Notes: generated by a model from the sequence alone, not told the origin. 64,000 bases of DNA from GCA-2737665 sp044344795 (GCA_044344795.1 JBIJCF010000007.1:47618-111617), one strand, 5' to 3'. Shown: positions 17,586 through 26,076, numbered from the stretch's first letter. Made by a program: numbers and translations.

Positions 17586-18089
17586 ATGATCAAGAATAAG
17601 TGGATCACCTTGACCTTCCTCTTTGCAGGATTAGGAATCGCTTTCTTTTTGGTTAAGCGGTATCGTGTACCTCCGAGCATTGACTTCCGCTCGATTGCAT
17701 TAACCGACTTGGAGGGACAACAAGTTTCACTGAAGCAATTCGAAGGCAAAACCGTATTTGTGAATTTTTGGGCCACTTGGTGTCCGGATTGTTTGCGCGA
17801 GATGCCGTCGATTGCAGGTGCACGAAAACAACTGGATAGCTCGAAAGTGGTTTTTGTTTTGGTGAGCGATGAACCGATTGAGAAGATTCAACGTTACGTA
17901 GATACCAAAGGCATTGATGTTATGTATTGGAAATCCACGAAACCGTTTGGAGAATTGGGCATACACGCCATTCCGACATCGTATCTTCTCAATCCGCACG
18001 GGCGCATCTGTATGGAAAAAGTGGGCGGTTTTGACTGGGAAACACCCGATTTTATTGAGTTAGTTCAGGGTATCAGCAAAGGACAATAA
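17586..18089 (+). CDS. Membrane-anchored TlpA-like thioredoxin
   Basis: This 167-residue protein has an N-terminal transmembrane anchor (residues 8-23) and a periplasmic thioredoxin fold with the redox motif WCPDC in FVNFWATWCPDCLREMPS and a cis-Pro in HAIPTSYLL. It is expected to reduce or transfer disulfides at the periplasmic side of the inner membrane, as in cytochrome maturation or oxidative protection; no specific client is adjacent. It starts one base after the E1 gene stop and is probably co-transcribed, an arrangement that looks coincidental. Confidence 0.8.
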   Translation: MIKNKWITLTFLFAGLGIAFFLVKRYRVPPSIDFRSIALTDLEGQQVSLKQFEGKTVFVNFWATWCPDCLREMPSIAGARKQLDSSKVVFVLVSDEPIEKIQRYVDTKGIDVMYWKSTKPFGELGIHAIPTSYLLNPHGRICMEKVGGFDWETPDFIELVQGISKGQ

Positions 18090-18202
18090 CGAAGTATCCT
18101 TTTCGTTACACCATTACTAATCCTTGTTTGCAACCGCTTAACACATCTTAACCAAGCTTTGCACGGTTTTTGTATAACTTCGTTAGACAGTAAATATCTA
18201 CT

Positions 18203-20404
18203 ATGAATAAGAAATTGAGAATTATACTATTTACGCTTCCTGTAATTTTAGGTGTAGGCGTTTACACTATTTTGGGAACGCGCTGTGCAGCTGCATTAAG
18301 CGGTCCTGAAGAAGCAAGAAAAGATAAAGTGATTCTGGAATTGATGGTTCGCGCGTTGAACTCATCCCATTATCGCCCTGTTGACATCAACGATGAATAT
18401 TCGAACAAGGCATTTGATCTTTACATCAAGCGTTCCGATTTCCGTAAACAGTTTTTTCTGCAAAGCGATATCGACGACCTAAAAGCCAAGCATTACAATA
18501 GTTTGGACGAACAAGTAAAAGAACAGCGTTTCGATTTCTTTGATGAGTCATTGAATATTCTGAACGAACGAATTGCTGATAATCGTAAGACCTATGAAGA
18601 AATTCTTGCGGCTCCTTTCGAATTTGAAACAGAAGAAAGTGTAGAATTAGATCCTGATAAGCTGACTTTTCCTGCCGATAAGAAGGCTCAACGAGAATAC
18701 TGGAGAAAGTACTTGAAGTATCAAGTATTGGCTCGTTTTGTGGACATGAAGAAAGATCAGGATAAGGAATTAACATCTGAAAAGAATCTTGATAAAGCGC
18801 GCAAGTCCATCATCATGGAAAAAGATAGTGCAGGAATTAAAGTAAAAACAACAAAGCCTGTAAAGTCTGATGTGGAATTGGAAGCCGAAGCACGTAAGAA
18901 AGTAAAAAAGAACCAGGACGATTGGTTCGATCGTTTGCAAAAACTGAAACGTGAAGATCGTATGTCGTATTACCTGAATGTTGTTTCCGGCATTTACGAT
19001 CCGCACACTGAATTTTATCCGCCGAAAGACAAAGAGAATTTCGACATTAACATGTCCGGTCAGTTAGAAGGTATTGGCGCAACACTTCAAGAGAAGGACG
19101 GTAAAATTAAAATTACTCAATTAGTTCCCGGCGGACCTGCATGGAAACAAGGACAGTTGAAAGCCGGCGATATGATTCGGAAAGTGGCGCAAGGCGATAA
19201 AGAACCTGTGGACATTGATGGTATGCGTGTTGATGATGCCGTTAAATTAATTCGCGGTAAAAAAGGAACAGAAGTCCGACTGACCGTTGAAAAACCTGAT
19301 GGTTCCATCATTATCATTCCCATTATCCGCGACATCGTGGTACTGGAAGAAACATTTGCACAAAGCGCAATCATCGAGCAGAACAAAAAGAAATTCGGTT
19401 ATATCAAGTTACCTAGTTTCTATGCCGATTTCACGAAAGATAAAAGTGCAGGTCGCACTTGTTCTGAAGATGTGAAAGCAGAACTGATAAAGTTGAAAGG
19501 CGAAAAAGTAGATGGCGTAATGTTGGATTTGCGAGACAATGGTGGTGGATCATTATTTGAAGTTATTAAAATGATGGGGCTATTTATTCCACAAGGACCT
19601 GTTGTGCAAGTAAAAACCAAGAGCAACGGCGTTCGTGTTTATGACGACAACGATAAGAACACGATGGTGTACGACGGACCACTGGTAATTTTAATTAACG
19701 AGAACAGTGCATCTGCTTCTGAAATATTAGCTGCTGCGGTGCAAGATTATAAGCGCGGATTAATTGTAGGTTCTTCTACCTCATCATTCGGAAAAGGAAC
19801 CGTACAGAATTTCTTTAATCTTGATGATTATAATTCAGGCAACAACGTTGATCTGGAACCATTAGGAGCCATCAAAATTACCATCCAGAAATTCTACCGC
19901 GTAAACGGAGGTTCTACACAATTGAAAGGTGTAACGCCTGACATTTTCTTACCGAACATGTATCAGTTTGTTGAGAATGGTGAGCGCGATCTGGATTATC
20001 CGATGGAATGGGATCAAGTACCAACCGCATCTTATGTGCTGTGGAAGAATGTTCCGGCTTATGATAACTTGAAAAAGAATAGTCAGCAACGTGTGAAAGA
20101 TAATCCGTATTTCAATTTGATGAGCGAAAAGGCGCAACAGCTGAAGCGCGAGAAGGATCAAACGGAAGAACCGTTATCGCTGAAAACATTCATGGCTCAG
20201 AAGGACAAGCTGGATGAAGAAAATAAACGCTTTAAAGCACTGGAAGATCCGATTAAAGGCATGAATGTGCTGATGTTGACAGTGGACAAAAAAGCCTTGG
20301 GCAACGACACGGCACGCACTGCACGAAAGGAAGAAATGATCAAGAATTTGCAGAAAGATCCTTACGTCAACGAATCGGCGTACATGTTGAAAGAGATGAA
20401 ATAA
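18203..20404 (+). CDS. prc: Carboxy-terminal processing protease (S41A, Prc/Tsp)
   Basis: This 733-residue periplasmic protease degrades proteins from their C-termini. A signal peptide or anchor is at residues 5-25, then the long N-terminal helical Tsp region, a PDZ domain (GIGATLQEKDGKIKITQLVPGG, residues about 290-380), and the S41 core with the catalytic Ser in NENSASASEILAAAVQDY and the Lys in GSSTSSFGKGTVQNF. A C-terminal domain of the Tsp type follows (NPYFNLMSEKAQQLKREKDQ). Length and architecture match Escherichia coli Tsp. A TAACTTCG string upstream may be its -7 box. Confidence 0.92.
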   Translation: MNKKLRIILFTLPVILGVGVYTILGTRCAAALSGPEEARKDKVILELMVRALNSSHYRPVDINDEYSNKAFDLYIKRSDFRKQFFLQSDIDDLKAKHYNSLDEQVKEQRFDFFDESLNILNERIADNRKTYEEILAAPFEFETEESVELDPDKLTFPADKKAQREYWRKYLKYQVLARFVDMKKDQDKELTSEKNLDKARKSIIMEKDSAGIKVKTTKPVKSDVELEAEARKKVKKNQDDWFDRLQKLKREDRMSYYLNVVSGIYDPHTEFYPPKDKENFDINMSGQLEGIGATLQEKDGKIKITQLVPGGPAWKQGQLKAGDMIRKVAQGDKEPVDIDGMRVDDAVKLIRGKKGTEVRLTVEKPDGSIIIIPIIRDIVVLEETFAQSAIIEQNKKKFGYIKLPSFYADFTKDKSAGRTCSEDVKAELIKLKGEKVDGVMLDLRDNGGGSLFEVIKMMGLFIPQGPVVQVKTKSNGVRVYDDNDKNTMVYDGPLVILINENSASASEILAAAVQDYKRGLIVGSSTSSFGKGTVQNFFNLDDYNSGNNVDLEPLGAIKITIQKFYRVNGGSTQLKGVTPDIFLPNMYQFVENGERDLDYPMEWDQVPTASYVLWKNVPAYDNLKKNSQQRVKDNPYFNLMSEKAQQLKREKDQTEEPLSLKTFMAQKDKLDEENKRFKALEDPIKGMNVLMLTVDKKALGNDTARTARKEEMIKNLQKDPYVNESAYMLKEMK

Positions 20405-20428
20405 CGAACAACGTATTTAAAAGTATAA

Positions 20429-20460
20429 CGACGAGAATACATCAGCTCATCGTTTTTTTT
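20429..20460 (+). terminator. Putative terminator after prc
   Basis: CGACGAG and CTCATCG can pair with one mismatch around a 10-nt loop and are followed by eight T. It lies 25 nt beyond the prc stop. Confidence 0.5.
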
Positions 20461-20526
20461 CTTAAATCAAATTCGGAAAAAGAAGTTCTTGATCAACTTG
20501 TTTTTTCATGAAAGCTACTACCAATA

Positions 20527-20808
20527 TTGGTAAGGATACTTTTGCAGGATACAGGTGATGATTTCCACCGTTTTTTGACCTTCAAGTGTACTTCGACTCA
20601 CATTACCCAACATTCAAATTGCATCTTTACACAATACGTCACCAACACGGTTTACCTCTATATCGCTCGCGCCACAGGAGGTTCTGTGCATACAATGGAT
20701 CAGGATTTAACCGACCTCGCAAAACTGAATGAAGGTGAAATTGTCACCATCGGGACGAAGAAATATGTGATCACGAATGGCAAATTTGTACTGCTTTCAT
20801 CCCTGTAA
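20527..20808 (+). pseudogene. Remnant of a vWA-protein gene (C-terminal module only)
   Basis: From about 20653 the translation YLYIARATGGSVHT, then LAKLNEGEIVTIGTKKYVI, aligns position by position with the end of the vWA protein at 1703-3163 (YLFLARVTKGSLHN; LLKEGETIAIGPQKFIV), and both end in a (K/H)FVL motif. Bases upstream of 20653 show no vWA core in any plus frame and no signal peptide. I therefore read this as the surviving 3' end of a lost paralogue, in the gap between prc and paaI. A short expressed protein of this module alone cannot be excluded. Confidence 0.55.
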
Positions 20809-20827
20809 CAAAACCCTGCGGAATGCT

Positions 20828-20835
20828 TAATTTCG
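20828..20835 (+). promoter_or_regulatory. -7 box 3 nt before paaI
   Basis: TAATTTCG (TTCG variant of TAnnTTTG) ends 3 nt before the ATG at 20839, predicting a leaderless start for the paaI-paaJ operon. Confidence 0.45.
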
Positions 20836-20838
20836 CAC

Positions 20839-21270
20839 ATGGATCAACCCAAATTGGCCGAAGCGGTGGTGAACCGCATGTTCGACAACGACTGGTTTAG
20901 TCAGTGGCTAGGAATTGAACGTATAGAAGTTCAACCCGGCCGTTGCGTTTTGCGCATGACTATTCGCAAAGAAATGCTCAACGGATTTGCTATCGCTCAT
21001 GGTGGCATTACTTATTCTATTGCCGATAGTGCGCTGGCTTTTGCTTCTAACGGACACGGTCGGATGGCTGTTTCAGTGGAAACCAGTATTTCTCACACCG
21101 AGCCATTGCGTGAAGGTGATGTCATTACCGCAACTGCAGAAGAAATGAGCCTTTCAAACAAGATCGGCATTTATCACGTTCACGTAGAAAATCAAAAAAA
21201 TGAAACCGTGGCTTTATTTAAAGGCACTGTATATCGCACCGGAAAAGATTGGTTTCCGGAAGAACAATAA
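20839..21270 (+). CDS. paaI: Hydroxyphenylacetyl-CoA thioesterase PaaI (hotdog fold)
   Basis: This 143-residue protein has the PaaI hotdog signature NGFAIAHGGITYSIADSALAFASN, with the HGG turn and the catalytic Asp of the helix, and VSVETSISHTEPLREGDVI. PaaI releases CoA from dead-end ring-hydroxylated intermediates and so protects the phenylacetate pathway from CoA trapping. It is the first gene of a plus-strand cluster paaI-paaJ-SWIM-paaY and lies 18 bp before the thiolase gene. Confidence 0.88.
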   Translation: MDQPKLAEAVVNRMFDNDWFSQWLGIERIEVQPGRCVLRMTIRKEMLNGFAIAHGGITYSIADSALAFASNGHGRMAVSVETSISHTEPLREGDVITATAEEMSLSNKIGIYHVHVENQKNETVALFKGTVYRTGKDWFPEEQ

Positions 21271-21288
21271 CACTCAATTACATCTACT

Positions 21289-22497
21289 ATGACTAAACAA
21301 GCATATATCGTTGGCGGCATTCGCACCGCAATCGGAAATTTCGGTGGCACACTGGCTGCAGTTCGCACAGATGATTTAGCAGCACATGTACTTCGCGAAT
21401 TGATGAATAAATATAATTCCGTAGATCCGTCAGCAATTAATGATGTGATTCTTGGATGTGCCAATCAGTCGGGTGAAGATAACCGCAACGTGGCGCGCAT
21501 GGCGGTATTGCTGGCAGGACTTCCGGTAACAGTTCCCGGTGAAACAGTTAACAGATTGTGTGCTTCAGGTTTAACTGCTCCCATGGCTGCAGCGCGAACT
21601 ATTATGTGTAACGAAGGCGATCTGATGATTGCAGGTGGCGTAGAAAACATGACGCGCGGTCCGTGGGTAATTTCGAAAACATCTACACCTTATGGACGCG
21701 ATGCACAAATGTTCGACTCCAGTTTCGGATGGCGTTTCATCAACCCGAAAATGAAAGAAATGTACGGTGTTGATGCAATGGGTGAAACAGCTGAGAACAT
21801 AGCAGATCGTGATAAAATTTCCCGAGCAGATCAAGATCAATTCGCGTTGTGGTCACAGCAAAAAGCTGCAGCTGCACAGAGCAAAGGTCGTTTCGCCAAA
21901 GAAATAACCACGGTTACTATTCCACAGCGAAAAGGCGATGCGATTGTTTTCTCGCAAGATGAATTTGTTAAACCCAAAACTACGTTGGAAGGATTAAGCG
22001 GATTAAAGCCTTCCTTCCGAAAAGATGGAACAGTTACTGCAGGAAATGCCTCCGGCTTGAATGATGGAGCGGCAGCATTGTTATTAGCTTCTGAAGAAGG
22101 TATGAAGCGTTTCGGCTTACAACCTTTAGCACGTATTGTTGCATCCGGTGTTGCGGGAGTTGAACCGCGCATCATGGGCATTGGCCCTGTTCAAGCCGCC
22201 AATCAGGCGTTGCAACGTGCAGGATTAACCATGAATGACATCGATATTATTGAATTAAACGAAGCATTTGCGGCTCAAAGTCTGGGTTGTACACGTTCAT
22301 GGGGATTGGCAGATAATGATTCCCGCATTAATCCCAACGGAGGCGCTATCGCACTCGGACATCCCTTGGGCATGAGCGGCGCACGAATTCTGAATTCAGC
22401 CGCTATTGAACTTCACGAACAAAACAAACGTTACGCACTAGTCACCATGTGCATTGGTGTTGGTCAAGGTTATGCAGTAGTTATTGAAAAGTGCTGA
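21289..22497 (+). CDS. paaJ: 3-oxoadipyl-CoA thiolase PaaJ/PcaF-type
   Basis: This 402-residue thiolase has the nucleophilic Cys in ETVNRLCASGLTAPMAAA, GVENMTRGPWV, the His in GGAIALGHPLGMSGARI and the second Cys in ALVTMCIGVGQGYAVV. The YGVDAMGETAENIA stretch is typical of PaaJ/PcaF, which cleaves 3-oxoadipyl-CoA to succinyl-CoA and acetyl-CoA and also the C8 intermediate. Neighbouring paaI and paaY support this over a general acetyl-CoA acetyltransferase. The SWIM gene begins one base after its stop. Confidence 0.88.
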   Translation: MTKQAYIVGGIRTAIGNFGGTLAAVRTDDLAAHVLRELMNKYNSVDPSAINDVILGCANQSGEDNRNVARMAVLLAGLPVTVPGETVNRLCASGLTAPMAAARTIMCNEGDLMIAGGVENMTRGPWVISKTSTPYGRDAQMFDSSFGWRFINPKMKEMYGVDAMGETAENIADRDKISRADQDQFALWSQQKAAAAQSKGRFAKEITTVTIPQRKGDAIVFSQDEFVKPKTTLEGLSGLKPSFRKDGTVTAGNASGLNDGAAALLLASEEGMKRFGLQPLARIVASGVAGVEPRIMGIGPVQAANQALQRAGLTMNDIDIIELNEAFAAQSLGCTRSWGLADNDSRINPNGGAIALGHPLGMSGARILNSAAIELHEQNKRYALVTMCIGVGQGYAVVIEKC

Positions 22498-22498
22498 T

Positions 22499-22819
22499 AT
22501 GGATGAACCGTTAACGCTCGCAAATTTTCGAACAGAGATGTCCGAAGCAGCTTTGTGGCGCGGTTATATGTATAATAAAAACGGTTGGGTGAAAGGCCCG
22601 CGTGAGTTGTTACCTGACTACTTTGAATACACGGTGCATGAAGTAAACACACACGCGGTAACGTTTAGTCGTGATGACGATACTTTTACTGATCTCTTTT
22701 GTACTTGTGATCCCGATAACATTTTGAATTGTCGGCATCTTGCTGCGGTGCTGTTTTTCATTGAAGCCGAAGAAAACGATTCAGTGTCAGAATCACTGAG
22801 TGGTACACATTTTACTTAA
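22499..22819 (+). CDS. Small SWIM zinc-finger protein
   Basis: This 106-residue protein starts at the ATG one base after the thiolase stop. Its centre has LFCTCDPDNILNCRHLAAVLFF, which fits the SWIM zinc-binding pattern C-x-C-x(n)-C-x-H. N-terminal to it, ALWRGYMYNKNGWVKG resembles the R/G-Y-W-G start of longer SWIM proteins. There is no other domain and it ends shortly after in an acidic tail. SWIM domains bind DNA or proteins, usually as part of helicase-associated or repair proteins; here it stands alone inside a phenylacetate cluster. A regulatory or DNA-binding role is a guess. Confidence 0.65.
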   Translation: MDEPLTLANFRTEMSEAALWRGYMYNKNGWVKGPRELLPDYFEYTVHEVNTHAVTFSRDDDTFTDLFCTCDPDNILNCRHLAAVLFFIEAEENDSVSESLSGTHFT

Positions 22820-22824
22820 ATTCG
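22817..22824 (+). promoter_or_regulatory. -7 box 4 nt before paaY
   Basis: TAAATTCG overlaps the stop codon of the SWIM gene and ends exactly 4 nt before the paaY ATG, giving a possible internal leaderless promoter. Confidence 0.4.
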
Positions 22825-22828
22825 ATTT

Positions 22829-23428
22829 ATGGTTTACGAATTCAATGGTTTTATTCCGGTGGTACATCCATCATCGTTTGTTCATCCGCAAGCAGCTGTT
22901 ACAGGAAATGTAATTATCGGTAAAGACGTGTATGTTGGACCCGGCGCAGCAATTCGCGGCGATTGGGGACAAATTATCATCAAAGACGGATGCAACATTC
23001 AAGAGAATTGCACCGTTCACATGTTCCCCGGAACAACAGTTACCTTACATGAAGGAGCGCATATCGGGCACGGAGCCATTATTCACGGCGCAACTATCGG
23101 TAAAAATGCATTGATCGGAATGAATGCTGTAATTATGGATGATGTGATTATCGGTGATGAATGTATTGTCGGCGCATTAACTTTTGTTGCAGGAGAAACA
23201 CAAATTCCTGCGCGCAAAGTAGTGGTGGGCAATCCCGGTAAAATTGTAAAAGATGTTACCGACGAAATGATTGCGTGGAAAACAAAAGGAACAAAACTGT
23301 ATCAGGAATTGCCTGCAGAATGCCACGCCACATTAAAAGCTGTTGAGCCGTTGCGTCGTCCACAAGTATTGCGACGTGAACAGTTAAGCAATTACGACAC
23401 CTGGACTTCAGAAAAGAAAAAGAAATAA
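22829..23428 (+). CDS. paaY: PaaY-type gamma-class carbonic anhydrase-like thioesterase
   Basis: This 199-residue protein is a left-handed beta-helix of hexapeptide repeats (VIIGKDVYVGPGAAIRGDWG) with the metal-binding histidines in CTVHMFPG and GAHIGHGAIIH. The match through VVVGNPGKIVKDVTDEMIAWKTKGTKLYQELP is characteristic of PaaY. In the phenylacetate pathway PaaY is thought to hydrolyse a toxic CoA adduct of the ring-opened intermediate. The length equals the family norm. Adjacent paaI and paaJ support the call over a generic gamma-carbonic anhydrase. Confidence 0.85.
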   Translation: MVYEFNGFIPVVHPSSFVHPQAAVTGNVIIGKDVYVGPGAAIRGDWGQIIIKDGCNIQENCTVHMFPGTTVTLHEGAHIGHGAIIHGATIGKNALIGMNAVIMDDVIIGDECIVGALTFVAGETQIPARKVVVGNPGKIVKDVTDEMIAWKTKGTKLYQELPAECHATLKAVEPLRRPQVLRREQLSNYDTWTSEKKKK

Positions 23429-23436
23429 CAACAGCT

Positions 23437-23775
23437 ATGGAAAAGATTCAGCTTATTGCTATTGGCGTTTCGCTGGCCTTTCTGGCGTTCATTGCACGAT
23501 TGATCGTGAAAGGCAAACTTCGTGAAGAGTATGCCATCATCTGGATCATTTGCTCGGTAGTGTTGATTGTGTTCTCCATCTGGAGATCAGGACTGGATGT
23601 ATTGTCCAATGCGTTGGGCATATACGCGCCACCCAACCTTGTCTTTACCGGTGCCATTTTCGCGATATTGATTTATCTGCTGCATCTGAGTATTGTCGTT
23701 TCTAAATTGCAGGAACAGAACAAAAAACTCGCGCAGGACATCGCATTGATGAAAGAGCAACTGAAAAAGAAATAA
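23437..23775 (+). CDS. DUF2304-type small membrane protein
   Basis: This 112-residue protein has three hydrophobic segments (about 4-24, 33-50 and 66-92) and a Lys-rich C-terminal helix (SKLQEQNKKLAQDIALMKEQ). The KLREEYAIIWIICSVVLIVFSI stretch is the core of the DUF2304 family, often found near glycosyltransferases involved in lipid-linked sugars. It follows paaY by 8 bp and overlaps the next gene by one base (TAATG). Confidence 0.7.
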   Translation: MEKIQLIAIGVSLAFLAFIARLIVKGKLREEYAIIWIICSVVLIVFSIWRSGLDVLSNALGIYAPPNLVFTGAIFAILIYLLHLSIVVSKLQEQNKKLAQDIALMKEQLKKK

Positions 23776-24155
23776 TGCGCTCTGAAGGTGAAATACTAGC
23801 ATGCTATGTGTTGTCCGGAAGAACACCAACACAGCAGGTATTGAGTTTATACGAACAAGCTCTTCAACATCGCCCTATTACTTCAACATCCCAAGAATTA
23901 CGACTTCAGCAAAAAGTGTTGAAATATCCTTTTTTGCTGCCATATGTAGATGGAGCACTCGCTTTAGGTAAATCACATCATCCGCTGCGCAGAAAAATAA
24001 TTTACATGACGGCCATTGTTGAAGCACAAACCGACTACGTCGATTTGTTTTTGCCACGTCAACGTTCCAAAGCCTATATCATTATTGCCGGATGGCATGG
24101 TATTCGCGGCGTGTGGCGATACGTTGTAGGCCGCGGAATTTTATTGCTCTTATGA
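23775..24155 (+). CDS. Protein of unknown function
   Basis: I do not recognise this 126-residue protein. It has no signal peptide and no cofactor motif. It is basic toward the end, and its last 25 residues (IIIAGWHGIRGVWRYVVGR) are hydrophobic and could be an amphipathic or membrane-bound helix. It is translationally coupled to the DUF2304 gene by a TAATG overlap, and its end overlaps by four bases the start of the broken metallophosphoesterase gene, so it looks like a genuine operon member rather than a chance frame. Confidence 0.5.
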   Translation: MRSEGEILACYVLSGRTPTQQVLSLYEQALQHRPITSTSQELRLQQKVLKYPFLLPYVDGALALGKSHHPLRRKIIYMTAIVEAQTDYVDLFLPRQRSKAYIIIAGWHGIRGVWRYVVGRGILLLL

Positions 24156-25017
24156 AATTTCTGACTAGCATAATCGCATGCTATTGTTCGCTGTTATGTT
24201 ATGCAGAGAACGACAACATCGCGCACACCGTGTTTCTGATTGGTGACGCCGGTAACGATAAAAGCCCCAGTCTTTGTCTTCAACTATTAGAAAAAATGTC
24301 CGTAGGTAAACCGAATACGTCCTTTATCTTTTTGGGCGATAACCTTTATCCTAAAGGAATAAACGGCAAAAAAAGTTCAGAACAAAAACTACTTACACAA
24401 TTGAACGCAGTGAGTAAAGTAGAAAAAGTTTTTGTTATTCCCGGCTATCACGACTGACTGGCACAAGCCCCACGAGGGAAAAAAGCTATCATGCGCCAGC
24501 AACTTTTTGTGGACTCCGTATTAAAAATGCGAGCGCAACAATTATCGAATAACGATCATGGTGGATTTTATCCTAAACAAGGAAAACCGGGGCCGTTCAC
24601 AACGCACTTAAGCAAACAACTGCCGGCAATAAGCACAAAGCGACACAATGGCTCATGAATTACACACCGTTTCAAGTATTCCGTTTACTTGGCGCCAACA
24701 GTGTATTATCTCAAGAAATGAAACACCCACGTTATAAAAAAATGCGTCGTGATTTATTGCGCATTATTGAGGAATACAACAATATTATTTACACCGCCGG
24801 ACATGATCACAACTTGCAATATTTTCAAATGTCGCGTAACAGACATTTCATCTTAGGCGGATCAGGAAGTAAAATGTCGAAGTTCCACAATACGCCATTC
24901 GTCATGACGCATTCCAATGACACGAAGCCGGTATTTTTTAGAATTGAGTTTTTGAGCAATGGTCAATTTCATATTTACATGACCACAGTGCCGGAATGGA
25001 ATGTAAAAGTCAATTAG
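24152..25017 (+). pseudogene. Broken calcineurin-like metallophosphoesterase
   Basis: The 5' part encodes a signal peptide (residues 1-18) and metallophosphoesterase motifs FLIGDAGND and FIFLGDNLYPKGI. The third motif reads GYHD followed by TGA at 24455, where the family has GNHDW, so both the catalytic Asn and the Trp codon are lost. The same frame continues with IMRQQLFVDSVLKMRAQQ and GGFYPKQGKPGP, which family members share, then ends at 24656. The 3' part resumes in another frame near 24625 (ATQWLMNYTPFQVF) and holds the late motif TAGHDHNLQYF (GHxH). The central domain between them is missing. At least one nonsense mutation, one missense mutation, a deletion and a frameshift make this a decayed gene. 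Confidence 0.85.
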
Positions 25018-26015
25018 TCTTCGTGACCTTTTACATTTTTCAGTTTACCATTCTGCCACATATACTCTTCACGTTCTTGTGCGTTCTTTGCAGAATCGCT
25101 GACTTCTTTAGTTTCTAGTCGCACTAGATCGGGCTGGCCGGCATTAATCCAAGCGGTGTACCAAATACTTCCGATCATAATTATTGAAGCACGCATGCGT
25201 CGTTCTACCATACCGTTCAGCATATTGCTGTATTCCTTGCTGTAATCGCTGCTGTACGTTTTGATCGTCGCATTACCGCGATTTTCGAATGCATACTTTT
25301 TATCAGCAGGTGTTTTTGCATTTAATTGCGCTTCGAACAATAGCACAGAATCCAACGCATTATGACTTGCACGTACGACGTCCCATGCTCGCATTAAAGG
25401 CGATTCGATGTAAGTAGCTTTCCCAACAAAGTAGTCGTAACTATCCGCATACAGTTCCGGCACACGCGATTCCCAAAAGCCGTGAATACCGCGCTGATTA
25501 GTAAACTGACCGTTATAATTTTCTGTGGTGTGTAACGGCACGTGCGCATCACCGATATAGTGCCCGATTTCTGCGGAATAGCGTAAAATTTTATCGACGT
25601 TTCCTTCGCGAAATGCATTGGTCAGGCGCAACGTCATGACATCAATCCACCACGGCACAATGCCATAAGCGTTCAAAGTGTCTTCCGAATATTTGGCGAC
25701 AGCTTTGTTCCAGAACTTCGGCACAGAGTCGAACGGATTCGGTCCGTAATGATCGATATCGATATAATGACGCGGAGCTTCACCTTCCACCGAATAACGG
25801 CGTTTATCAGGATCTACCGAATGTTCCGTGATATACTCGATATGTTTTTTATAGAAGCCGATCATTTCCGGGGGCAACGTAAAAACCGCCATACGATTAA
25901 TTCGCTTATGACCGAAGAATCCCCAAGAATGTGCAGGTTGCGAATCGGGCAAGAAAAACAAGACAGCACCAATAACCAGTGCCGACGAAACGATCCATTT
26001 CCAACTTTTACGCAT
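25014..26015 (-). CDS. Secreted zinc-dependent phospholipase C / S1-P1 nuclease-type protein
   Basis: This 333-residue protein has an N-terminal signal or anchor (residues 7-24) and then HSWGFFGHKRINRMAVFTLP, with the processed N-terminal Trp and the first His expected for zinc ligands. HYIDIDHYG and IGHYIGDAHVPLHTTENYN supply further His and Asp ligands of the trinuclear zinc site, and GIHGFWESR gives another. This arrangement is found in the zinc-dependent phospholipase C / S1-P1 nuclease superfamily; which substrate is used cannot be decided. Its 3' end overlaps the end of the broken metallophosphoesterase gene. A -7 box lies 4 nt before the ATG. Confidence 0.8.
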   Translation of the reverse strand: MRKSWKWIVSSALVIGAVLFFLPDSQPAHSWGFFGHKRINRMAVFTLPPEMIGFYKKHIEYITEHSVDPDKRRYSVEGEAPRHYIDIDHYGPNPFDSVPKFWNKAVAKYSEDTLNAYGIVPWWIDVMTLRLTNAFREGNVDKILRYSAEIGHYIGDAHVPLHTTENYNGQFTNQRGIHGFWESRVPELYADSYDYFVGKATYIESPLMRAWDVVRASHNALDSVLLFEAQLNAKTPADKKYAFENRGNATIKTYSSDYSKEYSNMLNGMVERRMRASIIMIGSIWYTAWINAGQPDLVRLETKEVSDSAKNAQEREEYMWQNGKLKNVKGHED

Positions 26016-26019
26016 AGCT

Positions 26020-26027
26020 CAAAGATA
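26020..26027 (-). promoter_or_regulatory. -7 box 4 nt before the phospholipase/nuclease gene
   Basis: TATCTTTG on the minus strand is a perfect TAnnTTTG match ending exactly 4 nt before the ATG, predicting a leaderless mRNA. Confidence 0.55.
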
Positions 26028-26076
26028 CGTCAAACGACGCATTCGCGTGTTAAGCGAACATCACGTAATATCTTTT

